Shown piece after piece: positions 17,212 to 24,926 of a stretch of 64,000 bases of DNA. The translations under genes and the position numbers were made by a program. A model generated the notes under the pieces. It saw only the letters and a program-made list of their open reading frames with translations, was not told the origin of the DNA and did not search any database. Every line of letters begins with the position of its first letter. Within the stretch, counting starts at the first letter, position 1. This DNA comes from Pontibacter sp. HSC-14F20 (GTDB taxonomy: Bacteria > Bacteroidota > Bacteroidia > Cytophagales > Hymenobacteraceae): contig NZ_JAHZTC010000003.1 of assembly GCF_019599265.1 (NCBI RefSeq), positions 220,395-284,394 on the forward strand, read 5' to 3'.

Positions 17212-18258
17212 TTACGTCTTCACTACTTTTTTGCGCTCCAGCACGTCTTTTACATACAATTCGTTAATTACCACAATCAGCACAGCCAGTATGGGCGCGG
17301 CCATTAACAAACCCAAACCGCCCAGAAGTATACCTAAGAGCACCTGAAAAAAGAGCAGCAGAGCAGGTGGCAGGTCGACTGTTTTCTGAAAAATAATCGG
17401 GGTGATGACGTAAGACTCCACCATCTGAATGCCCCCGTACACGACAATGACAAGCAGCGCCATATCGGGACTTTCCGTGAGCCCGACCAACACGGCAGGT
17501 ATACCGGCCAGCCAGGGTCCGATGTTAGGTATAAAGGCCAGGAAAAAAGAGATCAGACCCAATGCAAAAGCCAAAGGCAAGCCGATAATGGTATACGCAA
17601 TGGCCGTGCTGACACCGATGATCGCCATGGCAGACAACATACCCAATAGCCACATTTTCAGGGTCTGGTAGCAGGTATGCAGCACTTCCAGTATGCGGGT
17701 GCGGCTGCGTTCTGGAAAGAGCTCTACAAATCCGTGGGTATAGAGCGACGGATTTGCCGCAAAAAAGAGGGCCGTGATCACGACAATGAAAAAATCTGCC
17801 AGTATGCTAAGCGTGGAAGAAAAAGCACCCGTAATGCGCTTGAGTAGCTCCTTCTGCTCCGGCATCATCCGGTTATAGTCATCGGGTAGCTGCTCCACCA
17901 GGCGGCGGCCCCAGTTGTACTGCCCCAGCCATTCCTGCAAACTGCTAAATGCCTGCGGAATCGTTTCGCGCATTTGGTCTGCCTGATCATAAATCGTGGG
18001 CGCTACAAACCAAAAGGCTCCTATCAACAATCCAAAAACCAACAGCGTTACCAGCAATAAACCCAGCCAGCGCTTCACGCCTATATGTCGCACTAACCAG
18101 TCGGTGAGTCCACAAAGCAGCACAGCCAGCAGAATACCGGCAAAAACCAACAGGAAAAAGTAGGCTGCCTCGGCCAGCAGATAAAACCCGGCGGCAATCA
18201 ACATTACGATGAAAGCGGCCAGCGCCACACGTTTGGCAAATGTAAATTCTGGTTGCAT
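17212..18258 (-). CDS. AI-2E-family transporter (PerM/YdiK type) membrane protein
   Basis: 348 residues, about seven to eight hydrophobic segments: a pair near the N-terminus (VALAAFIVMLIAAGFYLLAEAAYFFLLVFAGILLAVLL), another near 65-85, and a C-terminal cluster with LAFIPNIGPWLAGIPAVLVGL and LGGLGLLMAAPILAVLIVVINELYV, both typical of the family. Members include the AI-2 exporter TqsA and Na+/H+ antiporters, so the substrate is open. Confidence 0.85.
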   Translation of the reverse strand: MQPEFTFAKRVALAAFIVMLIAAGFYLLAEAAYFFLLVFAGILLAVLLCGLTDWLVRHIGVKRWLGLLLVTLLVFGLLIGAFWFVAPTIYDQADQMRETIPQAFSSLQEWLGQYNWGRRLVEQLPDDYNRMMPEQKELLKRITGAFSSTLSILADFFIVVITALFFAANPSLYTHGFVELFPERSRTRILEVLHTCYQTLKMWLLGMLSAMAIIGVSTAIAYTIIGLPLAFALGLISFFLAFIPNIGPWLAGIPAVLVGLTESPDMALLVIVVYGGIQMVESYVITPIIFQKTVDLPPALLLFFQVLLGILLGGLGLLMAAPILAVLIVVINELYVKDVLERKKVVKT

Positions 18259-18328
18259 AGTCCGCTTTTTCTAAATTCAGTTAAGTTTCAGCAATTGCGT
18301 ATACTTACTACAAACTATCTTTTACAGT

Positions 18329-18336
18329 TACTTTTG
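18329..18336 (+). promoter_or_regulatory. -7 box TACTTTTG upstream of sucC
   Basis: An exact TAnnTTTG match about 155 bp before the sucC ATG, giving a 5' UTR near 150 nt. I do not see a matching -33 TTG. Confidence 0.4.
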
Positions 18337-18490
18337 CGGCACACAGCGGAGAGACTGCCTGATCTGGCGGGAGGTTACGCCCGCTACAGGCAACATGCCC
18401 CTGGTGGCGAATCACCAATATTTTAAAAACCTATTACTTGAATTTAAGCCGATAAAGGCTTACTTTCGTGCGTCCAATAAAACTGAAAGC

Positions 18491-19693
18491 ATGAACATAC
18501 ACGAATATCAGGCTAAAGAGATTCTAAAAAGCTACGGCGTTCGCATACAGGAAGGCATCGTGGCAGAAACGCCAGACCAGGCTGTGAAAGCGGCTATGAA
18601 ACTGACCGAAGAAACCGGTACAGGCTGGCACGTGATCAAAGCGCAAATTCATGCGGGTGGCCGTGGTAAAGGCGGTGGCGTGAAACTGGCTAAAAACCTG
18701 GATCAGGTAAAGCAGATCGCCAACGACATCCTGGGCATGACACTGGTAACGCACCAGACTGGTCCTGAAGGCAAACTGGTACAGAAAGTACTGGTAGCGC
18801 AGGACGTTTACTATCCTGGCGAATCTGATCCGAAGGAGTACTACCTGAGCATCCTGTTGGACCGCGCCAAAGGCCGCAACGTGATCATGGCATCTACTGA
18901 AGGTGGTATGGACATCGAGGAAGTAGCTGAGAGAACTCCTGAGAAGATCATCAAAGAGTGGATTGACCCGGCTGTAGGGCTGCGTCCTTTCCAGGCCAAC
19001 AAAATTGCCTTTGCATTTGGTCTGCAGGGTGAGGCTTTCAAGGAAATGGTGAAATTCATCATCAACCTTTACAAGGCTTATGTTGAAACCGACTCTTCTA
19101 TGTTCGAGATCAACCCGGTTTTAAAGACTTCTGACAACAAAATTCTGGCAGTAGACGCCAAAGTGGATCTGGACGACAACGCCCTGTTCCGCCACAAAAA
19201 CCTGGCTGCCCTGCGCGATACTTCGGAAGAAGATCCGTTGGAAGTAGAGGCAAGCGAGTCTAACCTGAACTACGTGAAGCTGGACGGCAACGTAGGCTGT
19301 ATGGTAAACGGTGCCGGTCTTGCCATGGCTACCATGGACATCATCAAGCTTTCTGGCGGCGAGCCTGCTAACTTCCTGGACGTAGGGGGTGGGGCAAACG
19401 CACAGACCGTAGAAGCTGGTTTCCGCATCATCCTGAAAGACCCGAACGTGAAGGCGATCCTGATCAACATCTTCGGCGGTATCGTACGTTGCGACCGTGT
19501 TGCTAATGGTGTAGTGGAGGCTTACAAGAACATCGGTGACATCAACGTGCCGATCATCGTTCGTCTGCAGGGAACAAACGCCGAGGAAGGCGCCCGCATC
19601 ATCGACGAGTCTGGCCTAAAGGTATACTCTGCTGTAGCGCTGAAAGAAGCTGCTGAGAAAGTGAAGCAGGTATTAGCTGAAGTAGGAGCTTAA
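18491..19693 (+). CDS. sucC: Succinyl-CoA synthetase (ADP-forming) beta subunit
   Basis: 400 residues from the ATG at 18491 ([17 protein letters not shown]), the standard family start; a frame 96 bp longer has no family match. The N-terminal half is the ATP-grasp domain ([21 protein letters not shown]), with [11 protein letters not shown] for metal binding. The C-terminal CoA-ligase domain has [19 protein letters not shown] and [14 protein letters not shown]. It makes ATP from succinyl-CoA in the TCA cycle with an alpha subunit encoded elsewhere. Aconitase and succinate dehydrogenase are also in this window but in separate units. Confidence 0.97.
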   Translation: MNIHEYQAKEILKSYGVRIQEGIVAETPDQAVKAAMKLTEETGTGWHVIKAQIHAGGRGKGGGVKLAKNLDQVKQIANDILGMTLVTHQTGPEGKLVQKVLVAQDVYYPGESDPKEYYLSILLDRAKGRNVIMASTEGGMDIEEVAERTPEKIIKEWIDPAVGLRPFQANKIAFAFGLQGEAFKEMVKFIINLYKAYVETDSSMFEINPVLKTSDNKILAVDAKVDLDDNALFRHKNLAALRDTSEEDPLEVEASESNLNYVKLDGNVGCMVNGAGLAMATMDIIKLSGGEPANFLDVGGGANAQTVEAGFRIILKDPNVKAILINIFGGIVRCDRVANGVVEAYKNIGDINVPIIVRLQGTNAEEGARIIDESGLKVYSAVALKEAAEKVKQVLAEVGA

Positions 19694-19712
19694 TTCCAGC
19701 ACATATCATATA

Positions 19713-19750
19713 ATCAAAAGGGGCTGCCAGTGATGGCAGCCCCTTTTGAT
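19713..19750. terminator. Bidirectional terminator between sucC and ohr
   Basis: ATCAAAAGGGGCTGCCA (19713-19729) pairs perfectly with TGGCAGCCCCTTTTGAT (19734-19750) over a GTGA loop, and both convergent genes end beside it. Confidence 0.9.
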
Positions 19751-19767
19751 TTATACTTGTTGCAGGT

Positions 19768-20184
19768 TTACACCACTTCCAACTCCACATTTATGTTGCC
19801 TCGTGTGCCAATAGAATAAGGACATACCTCGTGCGCTTTGTCTACCAGCTCTTTTGCTATGTCCTTCTCGAGTCCCTGCAGGTGCACTTCCAGTTTAACG
19901 CCCAACCCATATTTCCCATCTTCCGACCTAAGCAGATCCACGTGGGCCTTCACAGTAGACTCTGGATTTAACCGGATATGCTGCTTTCCGGCTACCAACA
20001 GCAAGGCACTCTGAAAACAGGCGGCATACCCTGCCGCAAACAGCTGCTCGGGGTTAGACTTCCCCTTCTCCCCTCCCAAACCTTCGGGCAACGAAAGCGG
20101 CATATCGATAACGCCATCTGATGACACAACATGGCCACGACGGCCGCCGGTGGCAGTAACCTCTGCCGTATATACTTTTTCCAT
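19768..20184 (-). CDS. ohr: Organic hydroperoxide resistance protein, Ohr/OsmC family
   Basis: 138 residues, normal length. The two peroxidatic/resolving Cys are Cys56 (GYAACFQSAL) and Cys121 (HEVCPYS), and the opening MEKVYTAEVTATGGRRGHV is typical of Ohr. It reduces organic and lipid hydroperoxides. I see no linked OhrR regulator. Confidence 0.95.
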   Translation of the reverse strand: MEKVYTAEVTATGGRRGHVVSSDGVIDMPLSLPEGLGGEKGKSNPEQLFAAGYAACFQSALLLVAGKQHIRLNPESTVKAHVDLLRSEDGKYGLGVKLEVHLQGLEKDIAKELVDKAHEVCPYSIGTRGNINVELEVV

Positions 20185-20375
20185 AGCTTCCTGATTCTGT
20201 TTGCTTGATTTGAAATATTATTTACTAACTCCCGAAATCTGCTTATTGTTTTGGGTATGATGCAATTAAGAAACTTTCGCTGTCTATTACCTGCCTTCTA
20301 TACCTTACAGGAATATAATTATTGGTGCTAAAATTTCCTTTTTAGCGCATTGTTCCTATTTTTGCAACACGGAAA

Positions 20376-20449
20376 GCACCCGTAGTTCAACTGGATAGAA
20401 TATCGGATTTCGGCTCCGAGGGTTAGGGGTTCGAATCCTCTCGGGTGCA
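20376..20449 (+). tRNA. tRNA-Arg (anticodon TCG)
   Basis: A 74-nt cloverleaf: acceptor GCACCCG/CGGGTGC with discriminator A; anticodon stem TCGGA/TCCGA around loop TTTCGGC, giving TCG (reads CGA, Arg); T-loop GGTTCGAATCC. CCA is not encoded. Its 3' side is the anchor of the accessory region that follows. Confidence 0.93.
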
Positions 20450-20464
20450 CAAGTACAATTTAAT

Positions 20465-20499
20465 GCGCCAGCTACTTTAAAAGTGGCTGGCGCTTTTTT
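20465..20499 (+). terminator. tRNA-Arg terminator (unit A of three)
   Basis: GCGCCAGCTAC (20465-20475) pairs with GTGGCTGGCGC (20483-20493), then six T. Related hairpins end the repeats at 23591-23694 and 25987-26091. Confidence 0.85.
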
Positions 20500-20842
20500 G
20501 TTTGCTCCTGCTAAATTAAACAGCTTTTTCACCATAAGCCCACCTAAATACACAAAGATACTTGTATTCGAATTATCCTATTACATCTTTATGTGTATAG
20601 CATATTTTCACTTTTCACGCTCCTCTAACTGTTGAGCTACGTCGCCGCAGTGGTTTTGCTTAGCTCATGGCAGCGACAGACATCAAGAGATAAAGGTAGC
20701 TGTCTGATGAACAATCTGTTGGAGTCGGCTGGAAGGGGTACTGCTAACGCATTTCAATAGACCACGCGCTTCTGAGGAGAGTACTGGGCATTTTCTGAAA
20801 GCAGCCTGAGGTGAAAGTTTATTGGCACAGTCTTGCACGTGC
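20500..20842. other. Non-coding gap after tRNA-Arg
   Basis: No supported gene. On the minus strand, 20622-20646 reads like the 5' acceptor and D-arm of a tRNA (GGCGACGTAGCTCAAC, GTTAGAGG), but no anticodon or T arm follows. Confidence 0.5.
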
Positions 20843-22402
20843 TTAATTCAACGCCTGCACTTTTATCACTCTTTTAACAATCCTACCCTGCGGGGAAGTC
20901 AACACAAACAGGTACAGCCCATCTGCTAGACCTGCCAGGCTCAGCTCGGCAACGCCCGGACTCTCCAGCGGAAACCTGTTTACCAGCCGCTGGCCAACGG
21001 CATTGATCACCTGCACTTCAAATTGCTGTGGACATGCGCCACCCACCCTTAATCGCACCGCATCCGGTGTCGGATTGGGGTATAGTGCGATGGCAGGATC
21101 ACAATCACCCGGCTCCCGTTCCCCCGGCTCTAGGCCTTTGAAGTAGGACTGGATGAAATTTGGGAGCCCAAGCGCCACATTGCCGCCCCCGAAGTTAAAC
21201 TCGCGGAGGCTGACTTCGCAGCTGTATCCTGGCTCGTTGGGCTTTCCGATCACAAGTACCGTGCGCCCCTCCCGGCTGTCTTGCTTGTCGTACACGTGAT
21301 GACTCGTGCCGTAGAGTCTCCCATCGGGACCCAGCTGCAGGTCGAAGTAGCCCGTGCCGAGCTCTGTGGAGGGAATGTCTGTATTGCGGTTGCCCCTGAT
21401 AATGCTCTGACCCGAGGCAATGACGGCCTCCGGGCTGCCAGCCGCCAGGTCATACTGTCTGATGATGTCCTTGGCCGTGGCACCAGCCGGACTCAGGCAG
21501 CTTACGTAGAGCTTGGTGTTGTCAGGGGAGAAGGACACGCCATACTGTGCCTCCAGATTGCCCAGGCTGAGGTAATTGGAGAGCACGCCGCTTTCCGGGT
21601 CAAAGTCAAACAGGTCGAATGGCCGTTCCAGCTTCGCCGAAACGGCGCATCCCAGCTTCCTGCCATCAGGCGAGGCTTTCATCATGCCCCTGATCTCGCT
21701 GTTGTCCACTCTGTCTCCCGCCATACGGCGCTGGTGCGCAGAGCCAATACGCTGCGTTACCGGCTCGCCAACGCCAACTGCCGAAATAGGGAAGACAAGA
21801 AAAGCGTCACTGTCCCAGGCATGGACAAGGAGCCAATAGTCCCGTCCGTTGCTGTGAGGAATGGCCGTCAGCTTCTCCGTCAACCCCTGCCGCAAAAGTG
21901 TATTCTTTCCTTCGGCCACCACTCCCCCTCTCCCGCCGTCCAGGCGCATGTCCACCAGCGAGTAGCGCAACTCGCAGCTGTAGGCAGGCTCTATGGAATC
22001 AACGATATAGCCAAAGCTACAGTTATATCTGTCAGCTGGCTGGCTGAAACGGATGGAGAAAACATAAAAGCGGTGCGCATCGCCGGGCACGGGCACAATC
22101 AGGGACGGCTGGCTGATGGCAGAGGGGCACTCGGGAGGGAACTCGTCGCTGCCGGGCATCAGGCGGTGCTCCCTGTTCCAAAAGTTTCGGCCATTCGTGT
22201 AGAAGAGCAGCTGCCCCGTCTCCCTATCGGACATGACGGCCGAAGCGCTTTCGGTGATCAGCGCACCGCCAGGCAAAGGGGCGGCCTGACCGCTGCTGAA
22301 ATCCAGCCCCGCCCTGTTTCCGAAGTACCAGTTCACGGCCTCCTGCTGAGCCGCCGCCTGCAGGCTCAGTAGTGACAGCAGCAAAAGAAAGAGGCTTTTC
22401 AT
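20843..22402 (-). CDS. Secreted protein with T9SS type A sorting domain
   Basis: 519 residues: signal peptide (MKSLFLLLLSLLSLQAAAQ), then a WD40/beta-propeller-like body of repeated strands (WYFGNRAGLDFSSG, GQLLFYTNGRNFWNREHRLMPG, SPDGRKLGCAV, SFSPDNTKLYVSC, LQLGPDGRLYGT). The last ~75 residues are a Por-secretion C-terminal domain (ALYPNPTPDAVRLRV ... LAGLADGLYLFVL ... RVIKV). Family members are exported through the type IX system and anchored at the surface or released. The function of the body is unknown. It lies in the segment between tRNA-Arg and repeat copy B and may be island cargo. Confidence 0.8.
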   Translation of the reverse strand: MKSLFLLLLSLLSLQAAAQQEAVNWYFGNRAGLDFSSGQAAPLPGGALITESASAVMSDRETGQLLFYTNGRNFWNREHRLMPGSDEFPPECPSAISQPSLIVPVPGDAHRFYVFSIRFSQPADRYNCSFGYIVDSIEPAYSCELRYSLVDMRLDGGRGGVVAEGKNTLLRQGLTEKLTAIPHSNGRDYWLLVHAWDSDAFLVFPISAVGVGEPVTQRIGSAHQRRMAGDRVDNSEIRGMMKASPDGRKLGCAVSAKLERPFDLFDFDPESGVLSNYLSLGNLEAQYGVSFSPDNTKLYVSCLSPAGATAKDIIRQYDLAAGSPEAVIASGQSIIRGNRNTDIPSTELGTGYFDLQLGPDGRLYGTSHHVYDKQDSREGRTVLVIGKPNEPGYSCEVSLREFNFGGGNVALGLPNFIQSYFKGLEPGEREPGDCDPAIALYPNPTPDAVRLRVGGACPQQFEVQVINAVGQRLVNRFPLESPGVAELSLAGLADGLYLFVLTSPQGRIVKRVIKVQALN

Positions 22403-22692
22403 AACAGTGCTGGTTTAAGGCAAGATACAAAAAAGCGTCACAACCTTTACCAGGTCTACGGTAGTTTAACGCAATTTCAGAAGGCTTGAGATGCTGCCCA
22501 TCGTTAGCTAATCATGAATTGATTATCAATGAGTGTCAATGAAGACACAATTAATCAAAGATTCTGCACAGGAGGTGTGAGACGTATTGAGCCATCTCAT
22601 ATAAATGCCTCGTCTGCTAATTTAAACGAGTTCAATTGCTTGCCACCGCCTTGCACCATCACCCACTTTTTGATGCGAACCAAATTAGCACC
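22403..22692. other. Non-coding gap before hicA
   Basis: AT-rich and without a supported gene; it leads into the hicA promoter at 22693. Confidence 0.5.
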
Positions 22693-22723
22693 TTGATAAA
22701 TGGTAGAACTTTTACTACCTTTG
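22693..22723 (+). promoter_or_regulatory. hicAB promoter with embedded inverted repeat
   Basis: TTG (22693-22695), a 20-bp spacer and TACCTTTG (22716-22723) match the Bacteroidota -33/-7 consensus exactly, 24 bp before the hicA ATG. GGTAG (22702-22706) and CTACC (22715-22719) form an inverted repeat across the spacer and -7 box, a plausible HicB operator. Confidence 0.7.
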
Positions 22724-22747
22724 ATGCGTTAACAAATTAGAAGTCCA

Positions 22748-22924
22748 ATGAAGTCAAAAGAGTTGCACCGCCTCATTGAACAAGCAGGGTGGGTGTGTAT
22801 CCGGGTGACTGGGAGCCATTATATCTACAAGAAGGATGGCAGGGTCTTTCCAGTCCCGTTTCATGGCTCTAAGGAGGTAGGCACAGGACTTGCAAGTAAA
22901 ATCAAGAAGGAGATGGGGCTTTAA
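22748..22924 (+). CDS. hicA: HicA-family mRNA interferase toxin
   Basis: 58 residues, the usual HicA size. The double-stranded-RNA-binding-like fold and catalytic His are visible in MKSKELHRLIEQAGW, TGSHYIYKK (His24) and VPFHGSKEVGTGLASKI. HicA cleaves mRNA and is neutralised by HicB. Start is the ATG 24 bp after the promoter. The hicB gene begins 35 bp after its stop. No disabling change is visible. Confidence 0.88.
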   Translation: MKSKELHRLIEQAGWVCIRVTGSHYIYKKDGRVFPVPFHGSKEVGTGLASKIKKEMGL

Positions 22925-22959
22925 TCCCCCTTACAGTTACAGTCGAAGCAGTTAATAAG

Positions 22960-23358
22960 ATGGAGCAGGTAAAAATCATAATCGAACGAACAGACGACCT
23001 CTACAGCGCGTACGCAGAAAACGTGGAAGGTGTCTATGGTGGCGGTGATACCGTTGATGAAGCTTTGCAGTCCGTGATGGAGACCATACGGTTGATAAAA
23101 GAGTACAACACCCCGGAAAATGTGCCCGATGTGCTAAAGGGCGATCACGGGGTTGTTTACAAGTTTGACACTGTCAGTCTTTTAAGCTACTACAAGGGCA
23201 TCTTTACAAACGCTGCGTTGGAGCGAATAACAGGAATCAACCAGAAGCAGTTACAGCACTACGCATCGGGATTGAAGAAGCCCCGTAAACCTCAGGCCGA
23301 GAAAATAGAGAATGCGCTGCATAATTTAGGCAAAGAGCTGCTGGCGGTACACTTATAG
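22960..23358 (+). CDS. hicB: HicB-family antitoxin with C-terminal HTH
   Basis: 132 residues. Residues 1-60 form the HicB partial RNase-H-like domain (MEQVKIIIERTDDLYSAYAENVEGVYGGGDTVDEALQSVMETI). Residues ~75-130 are a helix-turn-helix region (YYKGIFTNAALERITGINQKQLQHYASGLKKPRKPQAEKIENAL) likely to bind the operator upstream of hicA. It should neutralise HicA and repress the operon. Confidence 0.88.
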   Translation: MEQVKIIIERTDDLYSAYAENVEGVYGGGDTVDEALQSVMETIRLIKEYNTPENVPDVLKGDHGVVYKFDTVSLLSYYKGIFTNAALERITGINQKQLQHYASGLKKPRKPQAEKIENALHNLGKELLAVHL

Positions 23359-23376
23359 CGCTGGCCATGAAACAGC

Positions 23377-23412
23377 AAAAGCCCACCCTGCAGGAGTGCG
23401 GGGTGGGCTTTT
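23377..23412 (+). terminator. hicAB terminator
   Basis: AAAAGCCCACCC (23377-23388) pairs perfectly with GGGTGGGCTTTT (23401-23412), 18 bp after the hicB stop. Confidence 0.85.
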
Positions 23413-23590
23413 CGTTTGCCTGCGTTATGAATCAATATCTGTGTCCTACATTGTAAGCTCCGCCCTTACGACAACCCTTTATTCAAATCGATACCTGATT
23501 ACGAACCACCGTCGGACGGCAGGGCCAAGCCTGTACGGGACTGCGTCACCTTCCCATGATATATACTTACCACGGCGCAGTTAGTCGCTC

Positions 23591-23694
23591 AGTTTCCTCA
23601 AATCCTCCATGAAATGGTTCGAAATTTGTCCGTTCAAGAGCACAAGTACAATTTCAGGCGTCAGTCACTGCAGAAGTGGCTGACGCTTTTTTAT
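23591..23694 (+). repeat. tRNA-Arg 3'-end-like unit, copy B
   Basis: Starts AGTTTCCTCAAATCCTCC, contains GGTTCGAA (T-loop-like), then GCACAAGTACAATTT, identical to the bases at the end of tRNA-Arg, then a hairpin GCGTCAGTCAC/GTGGCTGACGC and a T-run. It closely matches copy C at 25987-26091. The rest of 23413-23882 is non-coding and turns AT-rich toward the next gene. Confidence 0.8.
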
Positions 23695-23882
23695 TCATCT
23701 ACAATCAAAATCAAGCAATTTCGTACCGAACATAACACTCATCACTAAACATATAATATTAATATAGTCATATTTAAATCATAATCAATGTTACAACAAC
23801 AAGGTCACAACAAATGTCTGATTAATCAATTTATGTTAAAGGGCATATCTTAACCTACTTTGTGTATAGTTAACTGAATATC

Positions 23883-24080
23883 ATGCGCATAAAAGCTATC
23901 GTACGAAAAGGCCATATGAAAGAGATAGATGAGCAAGAGGACCTGCTCTACTGGCTCAGCCGCTCCCCTAAAGAAAGAATAGAGGCGGTCACCTTCATCA
24001 TTTCCCAGTTTCTCAAGCCGAGGCAAAGGATGGACAAAAGTGCTGTGACCAGAAGAAAGCTTTCTCATGGTCTTAGCTAG
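23883..24080 (+). CDS. Small partner protein of a nucleotidyltransferase cassette
   Basis: 65 residues; the core DLLYWLSRSPKERIEAVTFIISQFL resembles the short proteins encoded just before DUF6036/AbiEii-like nucleotidyltransferases, which often read YWLSRP.ERIEAVE. An alternative start is the ATG at 23916. It overlaps the next gene by 14 bp, as such pairs do. Because the partner is truncated, it is probably no longer functional. Confidence 0.55.
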   Translation: MRIKAIVRKGHMKEIDEQEDLLYWLSRSPKERIEAVTFIISQFLKPRQRMDKSAVTRRKLSHGLS

Positions 24081-24162
24081 GGATTTCGAGGAGTTCATCG
24101 GCCTGCTGAACAAGCACGGTGTGGAATATCTGGTGGTAGGGGGCTGCTCCACTTTTGGTTAG
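24067..24162 (+). pseudogene. Truncated nucleotidyltransferase
   Basis: 31 codons: MVLARDFEEFIGLLNKHGVEYLVVGG then CSTFG and a stop. Intact relatives continue from VVGG into YAV..HG.PR.T.DLDI with the catalytic Asp pair; all of that is missing. The following DNA does not resume the frame, so this is a decayed 5' remnant next to the hip operators. Confidence 0.7.
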
Positions 24163-24238
24163 CCGATATAGGCCGTTCCAACTCCCTGCAGCAGCATATT
24201 CGCTCTGCAGTATTATATCATTTCCGCTATTGGTTCTC

Positions 24239-24377
24239 TATACCTTATAGGCTATAACCTTATACACTTACTCAAGATTATACCCTATAAGGTATAATTA
24301 TTTTCTGGTCATACTATTTTATACCCGATAAGGTATAAGATAACAATTTTCCTTATCTTTATACCCGATAAGGTATA
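24239..24377 (+). promoter_or_regulatory. Array of four HipB-type operators
   Basis: Palindromes of form TATACC-N6-GGTATA occur at 24279-24296, 24320-24337 and 24360-24377, with a fourth, one-mismatch copy at 24239-24256 (TATACC-N6-GCTATA). The last ends 4 bp before the hipB ATG and abuts a weak -7 box (TATCTTTA, 24354-24361). E. coli HipB binds TATCC-N8-GGATA, which is similar in layout, so autorepression by the HipB encoded next is likely. Confidence 0.8.
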
Positions 24378-24381
24378 AAAC

Positions 24382-24594
24382 ATGTTGTTACACGAATTTG
24401 TAAAGGAGCGGCGGAAAACGGCCGGGCTCACACAGCCAGAACTGGCGGCCAAGGCAGGCGTCGGCCTCCGCTTTCTGCGCGACCTGGAGCAAGGGAAGGA
24501 AAGCCTGCGCCTGGACAAGGTGAACCAGGTGCTGCAGCTCTTTGGCTATCGGGTAGGCCCGCTGCCCATCAACCGAAACGAACTACTACAATGA
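24382..24594 (+). CDS. hipB: HipB-like XRE-family antitoxin/repressor
   Basis: 70 residues, almost entirely one Xre helix-turn-helix domain (FVKERRKTAGLTQPELAAKAGVGLRFLRDLEQGKESLRLDKVNQVLQLFGYRV). In Hip systems this protein binds the operators and, in three-gene versions, assists neutralisation. Its stop overlaps the next start by 4 bp. Confidence 0.88.
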   Translation: MLLHEFVKERRKTAGLTQPELAAKAGVGLRFLRDLEQGKESLRLDKVNQVLQLFGYRVGPLPINRNELLQ

Positions 24595-24926
24595 GGAAAG
24601 CAGAAGTCAAATACATGGACAATACAGCCGGCTGGCTCACACAGGATGAAACCGGGTACCACTACACCTATGACGCGGCCTATCTCCGGTCGAAAAACCC
24701 GGAGCCTGTCAGCCTGACCCTCCCCCTGCGGGAAGAACCTTACGATGACCGGGTGCTGTTCCCTTTCTTCGACGGACTGATACCGGAGGGCTGGCTGTTG
24801 GACATAGCCGAAAAGAACTGGAAGCTGAACCCAAGAGACCGGATGGGGCTGCTGCTGGCCTGCTGTAAGGACTGCATAGGCGCTGTAAGCATTCACCCTG
24901 TGGCAGCAGAGGAGGCTGAGTCATGA
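24591..24926 (+). CDS. hipS: HipS-like protein (HipA N-terminal subdomain alone)
   Basis: 111 residues matching only the first subdomain of HipA: a small beta-rich part (AEVKYMDNTAGWLTQDETGYHYTYDAAYL), then SLTLPLREEPYDD..LFPFFDGLIPEGWLL and a helix ending GLLLACCKDCIGAV. In the E. coli O127 HipBST system the equivalent HipS is the antitoxin of HipT. It overlaps hipB and hipT by 4 bp each, so all three are translated together. Confidence 0.82.
   Translation: MRKAEVKYMDNTAGWLTQDETGYHYTYDAAYLRSKNPEPVSLTLPLREEPYDDRVLFPFFDGLIPEGWLLDIAEKNWKLNPRDRMGLLLACCKDCIGAVSIHPVAAEEAES

Noticed and set aside
21281..22372. A 363-codon plus-strand frame opposite the T9SS protein gene
   Set aside because: Antisense shadow in GC-rich coding DNA; the minus-strand product has a signal peptide and a sorting domain.
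23396..23584. A 62-codon plus-strand frame after hicB
   Set aside because: It starts inside the hicAB terminator, has no family resemblance, and reads through non-coding DNA.
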